Source: Spirosoma luteum DSM 19990
GTDB lineage: Bacteria; Bacteroidota; Bacteroidia; Cytophagales; Spirosomataceae
DNA: 64,000 nt
Direction of reading: 5' to 3'
Assembly (NCBI RefSeq): GCF_000374065.1
Contig: NZ_KB893311.1
Coordinates: 124,001-188,000, forward strand
Shown here: positions 9,032-16,393 of the stretch, one piece after another
How positions within the stretch are numbered: position 1 is the first letter of the stretch
Layout: each line of letters opens with the position of its first letter
The notes under the pieces: generated by a model
Databases searched by the model: none
The model's input: the letters and a program-made list of their open reading frames with translations, nothing else
Told to the model about the DNA's origin: nothing
Position numbers and translations under genes: made by a program

Positions 9032-9289
9032 TTAGTCCCGGTGTTTTCGGGCGCTGTAAAGCGACTGTCGAGATATACTGGCAGCTGTTCGCTTTTGCGA
9101 GTTGGTGGAAACTTTCTTACCCGACTGTTGACTCAGGTCTGTAGTGAGCTTACTCCCCGTCTTCTTTGCCCGCTTTCTGACCGAAACGATTCCAAACAGG
9201 GTTGCCAGACGGTAAAGACACCAGCCCATCAAGCCTAGCCCGACTGATACGCCCATTAAATCCAATAGAGTGTGATAAACCTGTACCAT
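9032..9289 (-). CDS. Small single-pass membrane protein, unknown
   Basis: 85 residues. One hydrophobic segment (about residues 9-28, LMGVSVGLGLMGWCLYRLAT) is followed by a strongly basic, Ser/Lys/Arg/Gln-rich cytoplasmic tail (VRKRAKKTGSK and on to SARKHRD). No known family is recognised. It sits 5 bp after the bestrophin gene and about 50 bp before the UreH-like gene, all on the minus strand, so it is probably co-transcribed. It could be an accessory subunit of a neighbouring transporter. Coding status is supported by operon fit and topology only. Confidence 0.45.
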   Translation of the reverse strand: MVQVYHTLLDLMGVSVGLGLMGWCLYRLATLFGIVSVRKRAKKTGSKLTTDLSQQSGKKVSTNSQKRTAASISRQSLYSARKHRD

Positions 9290-9294
9290 ACTAA

Positions 9295-10194
9295 TTAAAG
9301 AACAAAATAAACGGGTGACGCGTCCGATTTTTCAACGGGTGAGCCGGTAGTCATCTGCGAAAGATTCGCGGCTATAGTCGTAGCAATGGCCGTTACGGGG
9401 GTATCCGTGGGCCGGTTCTCAAAGGGGTCCTGTAACTGGATGGCGCTTTTTTCGATCAAAAAAAACGCCGAAGCAATTAGGGTGACAACGGGAACTTCAA
9501 CAAAAAACAAATTCTCGACGAAGCCGAACGGTAACATGGTCGTAAACAGAACAATGAAAACCTGGAGATAAAACGTATACGTTTTCGGGAAAACAGTGTT
9601 TTTGATGCGCTCACACCGACCCATCGAGTCTGTGAGCCGGGTCAGGGTGCTATCCACCTGAACCAGCTGATAGTCGGTCAGGTAGCCATCCGATAACACC
9701 TGCCGCAGGTGATCCGCCTGGGCTTGCAGGATGGCCAGCGGACGGTGCGGGGCTTTCAGTACAGGAGCCTGTTCGATAAGGGGAAGATACGTGTTCACCA
9801 GCTCTTCGGTAGGTTGCCCCCGCAGCGATTGCCCCAGCACGTAACACCAGCCAATTTGGCGCTGGGCAAAAATCTGGATCGTTTCCGCTGGCGTGGCCTT
9901 ATCGGGCAGGAACGTGCGTAGCTGACGAATCAAAGTCCGGCTATCGTTAACAATGGCACCCCAGACCACGCGGGCTTCCCACCAGCGTTCGTAGGCCTGA
10001 TTGGTGCGGAAGGCTAGCAGCAACGAAATGCACGTACCCATCAGAGCCGGAATAGCCAGTGGTATTACTAAACTCTCTAAGCCAAAAAAGTGCCGCAGGG
10101 TAAATATCAGGTTGGCAAACACAAAGACCGATATGGCTTCGTAGCGGATATTACCCAGCAGAAAAGTTAAAGGAATTGATCGGTTCAATAGCAT
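9295..10194 (-). CDS. Bestrophin-like channel protein (UPF0187 family)
   Basis: 299 residues. The family hallmark is visible near the N-terminus: a membrane helix, then GTCISLLLAFRTNQAYERWWEAR at about residues 52-74, followed by the segment VNDSRTLIRQL. A second pair of helices lies near 205-245 (VFIVLFTTMLPFGFVENLFF). Bacterial bestrophins are pentameric channels conducting cations or anions across the inner membrane. The tail after residue 260 includes the conserved DPFENRPTDTP motif, typical of the family. It is embedded in the metal cluster and is possibly an ion-balance partner of the exporters; that role is inferred from location only. Confidence 0.85.
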   Translation of the reverse strand: MLLNRSIPLTFLLGNIRYEAISVFVFANLIFTLRHFFGLESLVIPLAIPALMGTCISLLLAFRTNQAYERWWEARVVWGAIVNDSRTLIRQLRTFLPDKATPAETIQIFAQRQIGWCYVLGQSLRGQPTEELVNTYLPLIEQAPVLKAPHRPLAILQAQADHLRQVLSDGYLTDYQLVQVDSTLTRLTDSMGRCERIKNTVFPKTYTFYLQVFIVLFTTMLPFGFVENLFFVEVPVVTLIASAFFLIEKSAIQLQDPFENRPTDTPVTAIATTIAANLSQMTTGSPVEKSDASPVYFVL

Positions 10195-10212
10195 ATTCTT
10201 ACGCTTGACGGA

Positions 10213-11094
10213 TTATTGACGTTTGTAATAATTGAGCGTAACGGAAGAGGCACTGGCCCGCTCGCTCAGTGTATAGAAGCCATTGCCCGCTTTGTCGAAG
10301 GCGATGGCTTCGCCCTGCGGCTCGATCTGGTAGGTAACCGGGGCAGGGTTGTCTTTCAGCAGCGCACCATTGATGGTTTCATCCCTGGCGCGTGGCCACC
10401 TGAACACACTGACGTACGTCTTGAGCAGTATCTGCTGACCATCGGGGGAAATGTTTCCCGATGTGACATGACTCAGCGGCACTTCACCTTTAAACATGGC
10501 CGTCGAGACGGTGGACGTACTCTGCGGATAGGGCAGATGATAAAGCCGGCCTGCGAGCGACTCTTTGGTTACGATCCACAGATCGCGGGTAAGCGGATCG
10601 AGCAGGATTGCTTCGGCATCACGCGGCCCGTCGGCGTAGCGGAATGCAATCCGGTCAATGGCTGTAATCGGATCACTCAGTGTTTTCGGCTCTACCAACC
10701 GGTAGATGTAATTCTGGTCGTTTTGCTTACCATTATCACCAATATCGGCCAGATACAGGTAAGAAAGCCCCGCCTGTGGGCCGGGGCCAACGGCTATGTC
10801 CTCCCAATCCCGATTGGCAACGCCGGGCAGAGAAAGCCGCCCCGCCAATTTGCCTGCCGCTGTCAGTAAATTCAACTGAGCCGGGTTGCCGCTATCTTCT
10901 TCGACCCAGAGGTGCCCATCCATTGTTCGGCTATCAGCCAAACCCGACGCTTCGTCAATAAGTCCCGGCTCAACGGGTGCCCGCAGCGGAACCGAAGCAA
11001 AAGTAAGGGTGGCTGGGCCAGTCGAATCGGCTGGCGTGCAACCGCCTGCTGCTACTACCAGCATAACCAGCAAAATGGAATGAGGATGCATCAT
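10213..11094 (-). CDS. Outer-surface lipoprotein with predicted beta-propeller fold
   Basis: 293 residues. A lipoprotein signal with lipobox AAGGC (Cys near residue 19) is followed by repeated beta-rich blocks containing IDEASGLADSR, RDWEDIAVGPG, YLADIGDNGKQN, IYRLVEP, YADGPRDAEAILLD and LWIVTKES. The DIGDN...IYR.EP and DAEA motifs are typical of a Bacteroidota family with a propeller-like repeat structure whose activity is unknown; an SdiA-regulated-like or phytase-like fold is possible. It is exported and lipid-anchored. It lies 18 bp upstream of the bestrophin gene and 76 bp downstream of czcD on the same strand, so it belongs to the metal operon by position. Confidence 0.6.
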   Translation of the reverse strand: MMHPHSILLVMLVVAAGGCTPADSTGPATLTFASVPLRAPVEPGLIDEASGLADSRTMDGHLWVEEDSGNPAQLNLLTAAGKLAGRLSLPGVANRDWEDIAVGPGPQAGLSYLYLADIGDNGKQNDQNYIYRLVEPKTLSDPITAIDRIAFRYADGPRDAEAILLDPLTRDLWIVTKESLAGRLYHLPYPQSTSTVSTAMFKGEVPLSHVTSGNISPDGQQILLKTYVSVFRWPRARDETINGALLKDNPAPVTYQIEPQGEAIAFDKAGNGFYTLSERASASSVTLNYYKRQ

Positions 11095-11170
11095 CGTGGT
11101 TGTAAGGTATTGTCTTCGCAGTGGTTTATAAGTTGGTTAGTGTGTTGGTGCATTGGCCCGCCCGCTCGGG

Positions 11171-12034
11171 TTAAAGAGCAATGTGCTGAATGTTGTATTG
11201 GGTCGTCAGCCGACCGGCCACATCCCCGATGCGGCCCGTCAGTTCCCTACTCGTCAGCGAGGCATCGGCTACGACATGGCCACTCATGACCACAATACCC
11301 GAGGTGAGCGTCCAAATGTGCAGGTCGTGTGCGTTGCTGAGTCCCGGCACCGAATTGATGGTCTGCTCCACGTCGGATACATCTAGGTCGTCGGGCGTTG
11401 CCTGAAGCAGGATGTTGACTGATTCCATCATCAGCGACAGCGTGCGCGGCAGAATAAACAGGCCGATGATCGCGCTGAACAGCGGGTCGGCGTAGTACCA
11501 GCCCGTGTAGGTCATCACGAGTCCCTCAATAATGACCCCCACTGAACTGAGCAGGTCACTGACTACTTCCAGGTAAGCGCCCTTGACGTTCAGGCTGTCT
11601 TTGGCTCCCCGCCGAAGCAGGTAAATACCGAGGACATTGACGGCTAAGCCCACTAGGGCGACCAGCGTCATATTACGGCTGTCGACCACCGGCGGGTTAC
11701 GAAATCGGCTGTAGGCTTCGTAGAGAATATACAGGGAGATGCCAATCAGAATCAGCGCGTTGACGAAGGCTGACAGGATTTCCAGCCGATAAAAACCAAA
11801 GCTTCGACGGGCGGTAATGGGTCGGCGGCTCATCCAGTTAGCGAATAAGGCCAGCGCCAGTCCGATCACGTCGGTGAGCATGTGGGCCGCGTCCGAAAGC
11901 AGGGCCAGACTGTTGGTCCAGTAGCCGACGACGACTTCAACCAGAAAATAGGTAAATGTGAGCGCGAAAACGATACGCAGGTTCTTGTTAAAACGGCCTG
12001 CTGCGGAAGCGGGCACGATTTCGGGCGGAGTCAT
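11171..12034 (-). CDS. czcD: Cation diffusion facilitator, Zn/Cd/Co exporter
   Basis: 287 residues. Six membrane segments are predicted in the first 200 residues. The zinc-site motif [11 protein letters not shown] (about 44-54) in TM2 and the second [13 protein letters not shown] site in TM5 (about 150-162) are clear, followed by a C-terminal cytoplasmic domain with [14 protein letters not shown] proteins exchange Zn2+, Cd2+ or Co2+ for protons across the inner membrane. The start codon overlaps the stop of the GmhA-type gene by 4 bp (ATGA), so the two are translationally coupled. Together with CzcA/CzcB and the two ATPases it completes a multi-layer efflux system. Confidence 0.92.
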   Translation of the reverse strand: MTPPEIVPASAAGRFNKNLRIVFALTFTYFLVEVVVGYWTNSLALLSDAAHMLTDVIGLALALFANWMSRRPITARRSFGFYRLEILSAFVNALILIGISLYILYEAYSRFRNPPVVDSRNMTLVALVGLAVNVLGIYLLRRGAKDSLNVKGAYLEVVSDLLSSVGVIIEGLVMTYTGWYYADPLFSAIIGLFILPRTLSLMMESVNILLQATPDDLDVSDVEQTINSVPGLSNAHDLHIWTLTSGIVVMSGHVVADASLTSRELTGRIGDVAGRLTTQYNIQHIAL

Positions 12035-12672
12035 GGTTGCGGAATCTGGTTTGGTAAGGAATCAGGTGACTCCGTTGAAATCGTTTGTTTAGGGATCATC
12101 AATTGCTCGATTAGCAGGATCAGCACGTGAATGACTTTGCCGTGTACTTCCTGAATGCGGTCAGCGTACCCAAAATAAGGAACACGAATCTCGATGTCGG
12201 CTTGTCCCGCCAGTCGGCCACCGTCTTTACCCGTCAGCAGTACGACGGCCATCTGCTGCTGACGGGCCGCTGCCACGGCCCGAAGGACGTTGGCCGAATG
12301 GCCGCTCGTGCTCAGGGCCAGCAGGACGTCGCCTGCCCGGCCAAGGCCTTCAATAAACCGGGAAAATACAAATTCGTAGCCGTAATCATTCCCCACGCAC
12401 GACAGATGACTTGTATCCGAGATAGCCAGTCCCGCCAGAGCCGGCCGGTCGTTGCGGTAGCGGCCCGACAGTTCTTCGGCGAAGTGCATGGCATCGCAGT
12501 GTGAACCGCCGTTGCCGCAGGATATAATTTTATGGCCGTTCTGCAAGGCTCCGACCATCAGGCGGGCGGCTGCTTCGACGGCCACCAGATTGGCCGGGTT
12601 GTCCATGAACGTGCTGAGAACAGTTTGAGCCTCGGTTAATTCAGTATGGATCAGCGATTGCAGGGTTTGCAT
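12031..12672 (-). CDS. gmhA: Phosphoheptose isomerase, SIS domain (GmhA type)
   Basis: 213 residues. The SIS fold carries the GmhA signatures [20 protein letters not shown] (about 52-71), [12 protein letters not shown] (about 118-129) and a C-terminal QEVHGKVIH, with the catalytic Glu and His in the expected places. Known GmhA converts sedoheptulose 7-phosphate to D-glycero-manno-heptose 7-phosphate for LPS core synthesis. The rest of the heptose pathway is not here. The 4-bp overlap with czcD makes it part of the metal operon, which is unusual. It may strengthen the envelope under metal stress or have been recruited for another sugar phosphate; both are inference. Confidence 0.8.
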   Translation of the reverse strand: MQTLQSLIHTELTEAQTVLSTFMDNPANLVAVEAAARLMVGALQNGHKIISCGNGGSHCDAMHFAEELSGRYRNDRPALAGLAISDTSHLSCVGNDYGYEFVFSRFIEGLGRAGDVLLALSTSGHSANVLRAVAAARQQQMAVVLLTGKDGGRLAGQADIEIRVPYFGYADRIQEVHGKVIHVLILLIEQLMIPKQTISTESPDSLPNQIPQP

Positions 12673-12698
12673 GGGAGGGCGCGGGTTTGTTTGTCATC

Positions 12699-13355
12699 TT
12701 ATAACAGACTGGAAACGGTGTTAATCGTCAGGGCGATAATGAGCGTATTAAACGCAAAGGACAAGACACCGTGTAGTAAGGTCAGTCGGCGAATCGGTTT
12801 GGCAGTAATGGCCACATCGGATACCTGAAAGGTCATGCCGACAACAAAGGAATAGTACGCAAAATCGAGGTAGTCGGGCGATTCTATCCCCGGAAAGTCC
12901 AGCCCCCCCACCTGCCGGGTATCATTAGCATCGTAGTAGTACAGGTGGGCATAGTGCAGCGTGAACGTGCTGTGCATCAACACCCACGAACTAACGACCG
13001 TCAGGCCCGACAGCAGAACGTGGCGCGTGGCTTCCGGTGCCGACAGCCCTTTCACCGACCCCAGCAGCACCACAACGGCCAGCAAACTTACCAACGTTCC
13101 GCCGACAGTAAACAGAAAGATGGCTGGTCGGCTATTGTCTTCCCGTTGAGCAGCCAGGCAGGCATCCGCCCGGCCGATAATCAGCCAAATGAGCAGCAGC
13201 ACGGTTAGTGTGTACCCCAGCCAGGCCAGCAGGATACGGGTCTGCCAGCCGAACCACCCGACCGTTAGCAGCCAAACCAGCGTACCAATGCCTAAAGCAA
13301 TGACGGACCGGGATAAAGCCGATAGTCTCGGCTGATACGTGTTTTCTTTTTTCAT
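12699..13355 (-). CDS. DUF1345 integral membrane protein
   Basis: 218 residues with about five membrane segments (near 12-45, 45-65, 80-105, 110-130, 190-215). The YYDANDTRQVGGLDFPG loop, then PDYLDFAYYSFVVGMTFQVSDV, is the conserved core of DUF1345 proteins, which contain an ion-channel-like region (SFVVGMTFQ) but have no proven function. The start is the ATG at 13355; the preceding unknown gene reads on into it in another frame. It lies 26 bp before gmhA on the same strand. Ion movement across the inner membrane is a reasonable guess given the neighbours. Confidence 0.75.
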   Translation of the reverse strand: MKKENTYQPRLSALSRSVIALGIGTLVWLLTVGWFGWQTRILLAWLGYTLTVLLLIWLIIGRADACLAAQREDNSRPAIFLFTVGGTLVSLLAVVVLLGSVKGLSAPEATRHVLLSGLTVVSSWVLMHSTFTLHYAHLYYYDANDTRQVGGLDFPGIESPDYLDFAYYSFVVGMTFQVSDVAITAKPIRRLTLLHGVLSFAFNTLIIALTINTVSSLL

Positions 13356-13944
13356 GTACCGCGTTCGTTAGCGAACTTGAAATGACCACCCCCGCTCCGG
13401 TGGGTGCCGGACCCGTTTTGGGTGGCGGGTCCGCAGCCAGTAGGGCTATGCCCGCTCCAACCCCCGCCCCAATGAGCAGGCTTACGACAGCCCGGGGCGC
13501 AGACGGCAGGTCTCGTTTATCGATAAGCGTGATGGCGGTGCCCCCCAGGGCAACCCCCGCCGTTAGGCCGTTCAGAACGGTGGGCAACCGGCGTAACCCC
13601 GTAATGTGGGCCACGGCAACACCCTGAGGGTCGCCGGAAAAATTAACTACCGTAAGCGAATCCGACCCAACGCGACGAAGCTGTCCGGAAACCGTGCGGA
13701 TTGCTGAGGGCGCAGGCTGAAAAACGATCTGTAGCTGATCGCCGATCCCAAACGAGGTCCGAACCGTTCCCTTTGCATCACAAACCTGAAGTGTCTGACT
13801 GTAACTCACCAAACTGGCACTCCAGCAGTCGAGTAGTAAACTGGTCTGGCCGATGAAGACAGGGAACCGTACGGTACGATGCCTTCCTGAAGCGCTTCGC
13901 ATCGTACGATTCATGTTCCGGTATAGCCAAAACTTCGTTTTCAA
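13132..13944 (-). CDS. Unknown protein with beta-rich domain and Gly/Ala membrane hairpin; 3' end overruns the next gene
   Basis: The open frame is 270 codons, but only about the first 195 (13356-13944) look like real coding sequence. They include a hydrophobic start, a beta-rich part (SFGIGDQLQIVFQPAPSAI, DSLTVVNFSGDPQG), and two Gly/Ala-rich membrane segments near 125-140 and 150-170. The last 75 codons overlap the DUF1345 gene out of frame and are Arg/His/Ala-rich, as shadow sequence usually is. The original stop was probably lost by a small indel near 13356, or the overlap is genuine. No family is recognised. The mid-part resembles secreted proteins that sense or report metal stress only in general character. 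Confidence 0.4.
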   Translation of the reverse strand: MKTKFWLYRNMNRTMRSASGRHRTVRFPVFIGQTSLLLDCWSASLVSYSQTLQVCDAKGTVRTSFGIGDQLQIVFQPAPSAIRTVSGQLRRVGSDSLTVVNFSGDPQGVAVAHITGLRRLPTVLNGLTAGVALGGTAITLIDKRDLPSAPRAVVSLLIGAGVGAGIALLAADPPPKTGPAPTGAGVVISSSLTNAVHEKRKHVSAETIGFIPVRHCFRHWYAGLAANGRVVRLADPYPAGLAGVHTNRAAAHLADYRPGGCLPGCSTGRQ

Positions 13945-14012
13945 TGGTCTGATTGATTTAATAAACGTCCGTTTGGTAACGTGCCCATTCCGACACCCAA
14001 GGGCTTCCTTTT

Positions 14013-14508
14013 TTATGATGCTTCATCAGCCAGTTTCTGCTCGGCTTCCTCAATGGCTTCTTCCACTGAATGGGATTTACGTAGGTCACTGGCCTGCCGG
14101 GTCACTTCGGCCATGGTCTGGTAAATGCTGGCAGAGCACCGACAGCTCGTCATCCGTTAGGTTCTCCACCGCCACCAACCGATTGGAAGCCCCTTTGGTA
14201 GCGGCAATTAGTTCGTTGAGCTTGAGCTGTACAGCCAGTGATTCTTTGTTTTGGCTCGCTCCGGCGACCCGGTTCTGGATAATGAAGACCATCAGGAACG
14301 TGATAATGGTGGTTCCGGTGTTAATCACCAACTGCCAGTCTTCGGAATAGTCGAACAGCGGACCCGTCAGGGCCCACACACCTACTACCCCAAATGCGGT
14401 CAGGAAAGCCCCCGAACTACCCGTCAGGTGAGTGATCCGGTTGGCTACGTAGTCGAACCCAATGGCCCAGCGTTGGAATAAGTTAGTATTCGTGTCCATT
14501 CGACACAT
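14013..14508 (-). CDS. Low-affinity iron permease family protein with a 3' frameshift
   Basis: As read, the frame gives 140 residues (14086-14508). It starts MDTNTNLFQRWAIGFDYVAN and carries two membrane segments (about 30-50 and 60-82) and the family motif INTGTTIITFLMVFIIQN. The family continues with a helical tail. That tail is present in the next frame: SIYQTMAEVTRQASDLRKSH, then VEEAIEEAEQKLADEAS and a stop at 14013. A one-base shift near 14125-14140 separates them, so either the gene is mutated or the assembly has an indel. The membrane part is intact. Members are linked to Fe2+/divalent metal uptake at low affinity (Fet4-like), fitting the metal cluster. Confidence 0.7.
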
Positions 14509-14511
14509 TGG

Positions 14512-14898
14512 TTAACTAATAGGGCGAACTGGTACGGCCGGTTCCGCTTCGGTAAACCAGTCCCAGGCAAGCAGTTTCTGGTCGGGTGAAAAGCTGCGCC
14601 GTTCAGCCCGAAAAATGGCTTCCATCGCGGGAGTAATCAGCGACAGATCGGCCGCTGTACCGACTACGGCAATGCGGGCAAAATCGGCCGTGACCGTCAG
14701 GTCAAACTGTAAATCCCGCCACAGCTCGTCCGGTTGCCAGCCCCGGAAGTATTCCATTTCCCAATACAGCCGGGGGAAGGGAGCACTGTGCAGCGCGGTA
14801 TCCAGGAGGGGACGCAGATCGTAATAGTCATCCGCCGTGATGAAGTCAGCCACCAGCAAGGCCAGCCGACCGGGTTGATTGCTTATAATCTTGTACAT
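14512..14898 (-). CDS. SpoIIAA-like (STAS/SEC14-type) small regulatory protein
   Basis: 128 residues. The layout is that of PF11964 SpoIIAA-like proteins: a beta strand (GRLALLVADFITADDYYDL, about 10-28), RLYWEMEYFRGWQPDELWRD in the middle (about 43-62), and FARIAVVGTAADLSL (about 73-87) with the conserved ERRSF and WDWF end. These one-domain proteins are thought to bind small ligands or partner proteins. It lies 3 bp upstream of the iron permease gene and 30 bp downstream of the ZIP gene, all on the minus strand. A role in regulating ion transport is possible but unproven. Confidence 0.7.
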   Translation of the reverse strand: MYKIISNQPGRLALLVADFITADDYYDLRPLLDTALHSAPFPRLYWEMEYFRGWQPDELWRDLQFDLTVTADFARIAVVGTAADLSLITPAMEAIFRAERRSFSPDQKLLAWDWFTEAEPAVPVRPIS

Positions 14899-14928
14899 AA
14901 TCAGTCGGGTTACTAAGCATGGGGTTTG

Positions 14929-15687
14929 TCAGGCCACCATTCCCAGGATTAAAAACAATAAAAAACCCGCAAAGAAGGTGGCTGTCAGCCAAGGCTTTTC
15001 CGGACCTTCGTGTGCTTCGACCAGCAGCTCTTCGGTAACCAGGAACAGCAGGGCCGCCAAACCAAACGAGAGCACCAGGTCCAGTCCTGCTTCCGGCAGT
15101 TTATGCAGGAGGGTGGCTCCGCCGACCGTGCTGGCAAAAAACAGAGCCGACAGGCCGACTAGTAACCGGACGATGCGGGACCGGGATACGCCGTCTTCGG
15201 TTAGGGAAGTGGCTGTCGCCAGTCCCAGGGACAGCACTTCAACCCCCAATGCAAAGGCCAACAGGATACCTTCTTTCGCCCCGGCCGCAAAGCCGATTCC
15301 TAGTAGTAACCCGTCGATGAAAATGTCCACCCCAATGGCCAGCAAAAAGGCGAGGGGAAACGCTGCGGATGACTGACCAGCCGGACCAGTTATTGGAGCT
15401 GGGTTATCAGTCGTTTCTGCGGGTGTTTCGGTCAGTCGCCGGATCAGTAGCATCAACCCGATACCCACGCTAAACCCAAGCACTGTTAACAGTGGATCAT
15501 GCAGCCGCACAATATCGGGCAGAATTTCAACTGCCACGACCGAAAAGACCACGCCGGCGGCAAAATGCAGAATAGCCGAACGGACCTGAACGCCAAATCG
15601 GATAAACAGGGCCAGAAGTCCCCCACCCGTCAGGGCAGCGGTGGGCAAGAGGGCGTACGTGATAATCTGTTGGAACAGGGGGGTCAT
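14929..15687 (-). CDS. ZIP family metal transporter
   Basis: 252 residues with about eight membrane segments. HFAAGVVFSVVAVEILPDI (about 41-59) includes the His-containing TM2 of ZIPs; the variable loop (about 90-115, TETPAETTDNPAP) follows TM3; and the TM4-TM5 metal-site region reads FIDGLLLGIGFAAGAKEG, then EVLSLGLATATSLTEDG. The canonical HxxxE is altered: FIDGLLLGIG in TM4 has Asp where many ZIPs have His. ZIPs normally import Zn2+/Fe2+ into the cytoplasm, so its presence among exporters suggests that this protein works as an export-side or broad-specificity variant. The call is by fold and motif. Confidence 0.75.
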   Translation of the reverse strand: MTPLFQQIITYALLPTAALTGGGLLALFIRFGVQVRSAILHFAAGVVFSVVAVEILPDIVRLHDPLLTVLGFSVGIGLMLLIRRLTETPAETTDNPAPITGPAGQSSAAFPLAFLLAIGVDIFIDGLLLGIGFAAGAKEGILLAFALGVEVLSLGLATATSLTEDGVSRSRIVRLLVGLSALFFASTVGGATLLHKLPEAGLDLVLSFGLAALLFLVTEELLVEAHEGPEKPWLTATFFAGFLLFLILGMVA

Positions 15688-15696
15688 AGGAAGCCT

Positions 15697-16056
15697 TTAT
15701 TTTGTGTAGCGTAATAATAAGTACGTAATTAATCCATCTTTGTCATGGTCGTAGGTGCCATGTTGAATGCGATACGCACCGGTAGCACCCTTCCGACGAC
15801 CCAGTTTTTGCAGTTCATCTTCTACCCGTTGATGCGTCGAATAAATCGATCCGAACGTATGAATTGTAACGGTCCCGATTCGCTCCATCCTGGTTGGTAA
15901 ATCACGCTCTAATAGAAAGATGGTGACAAGGGCTGAATCCACTGAAGCCCCTGAATTGGCCGTATCCTGGATAGGCCGGTATTGCGGAAATGAAGCGCAG
16001 CCAATAATCAGATAAAGCAGCGATGCCGACAGACAAGTACTTACTACAGATTTCAT
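15697..16056 (-). CDS. Small lipoprotein, unknown
   Basis: 119 residues. An N-terminal lipoprotein signal has the lipobox IIGC (Cys about residue 20). The mature part contains SVDSALVTIFLLERDLPTRM, then IGTVTIHTFGSIYSTHQRVEDELQKLGRRKGATGAYRI split over residues 63-100. The 'LGRRKGATGAYRI' region and flanking beta strands resemble small outer-membrane lipoproteins that deal with protein maturation or stress (YbjQ/Rcs-like in shape), but no family is firmly recognised. It lies 1 bp after the neighbouring 111-residue gene and 10 bp before the ZIP gene, so all are co-transcribed. Confidence 0.5.
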   Translation of the reverse strand: MKSVVSTCLSASLLYLIIGCASFPQYRPIQDTANSGASVDSALVTIFLLERDLPTRMERIGTVTIHTFGSIYSTHQRVEDELQKLGRRKGATGAYRIQHGTYDHDKDGLITYLLLRYTK

Positions 16057-16057
16057 T

Positions 16058-16393
16058 TCAGTCCGGGTTTAGCGTGTAATACACCCGAATCGAAAAATCA
16101 AACGATTCCCCGTGGGTCTCGATACCGATAGTCAGGCTTTCCCAAACCGCAAACGTGCGGCCAATCCGGGCCTCGTCGGGTTTCTCCGGTAGCGAGTATG
16201 CATACATTTCTTCACTCCACAGCACCAAATCCGCTTCGTCCGCAATGAATAGCGAAAGAGCCGGGTAGTGGGCAAAGGTCAGTTCATTTTCGGACACCAG
16301 GCGATCCACCCGCACACTGCGAATGTCATCGCGGGCGTGCAGATGGACCTTATTGCCCGTTGGCGTCAGCAATACGTGGTCATCCTTCTTCAT
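16058..16393 (-). CDS. Unknown 111-residue soluble protein of the metal operon
   Basis: No signal peptide or membrane segment. The sequence is acidic and beta-rich, with stretches HVLLTPTGNKVHLHARDD, FIADEADLVLWSEEMYAYSL and SFDFSIRVYYTLNPD. No known family is recognised. The start codon overlaps the stop of the P1B-4 ATPase gene by 4 bp (ATGA), which implies translational coupling and a function tied to that pump. A cytoplasmic metal-binding or regulatory partner is conceivable, but no clear metal-site motif is seen. Confidence 0.5.
   Translation of the reverse strand: MKKDDHVLLTPTGNKVHLHARDDIRSVRVDRLVSENELTFAHYPALSLFIADEADLVLWSEEMYAYSLPEKPDEARIGRTFAVWESLTIGIETHGESFDFSIRVYYTLNPD

Noticed and set aside
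13132-13355. Last 75 codons of the unknown gene ending at 13132 as true coding sequence
   Set aside because: They overlap the DUF1345 gene out of frame and have shadow-like composition; probably a lost stop.
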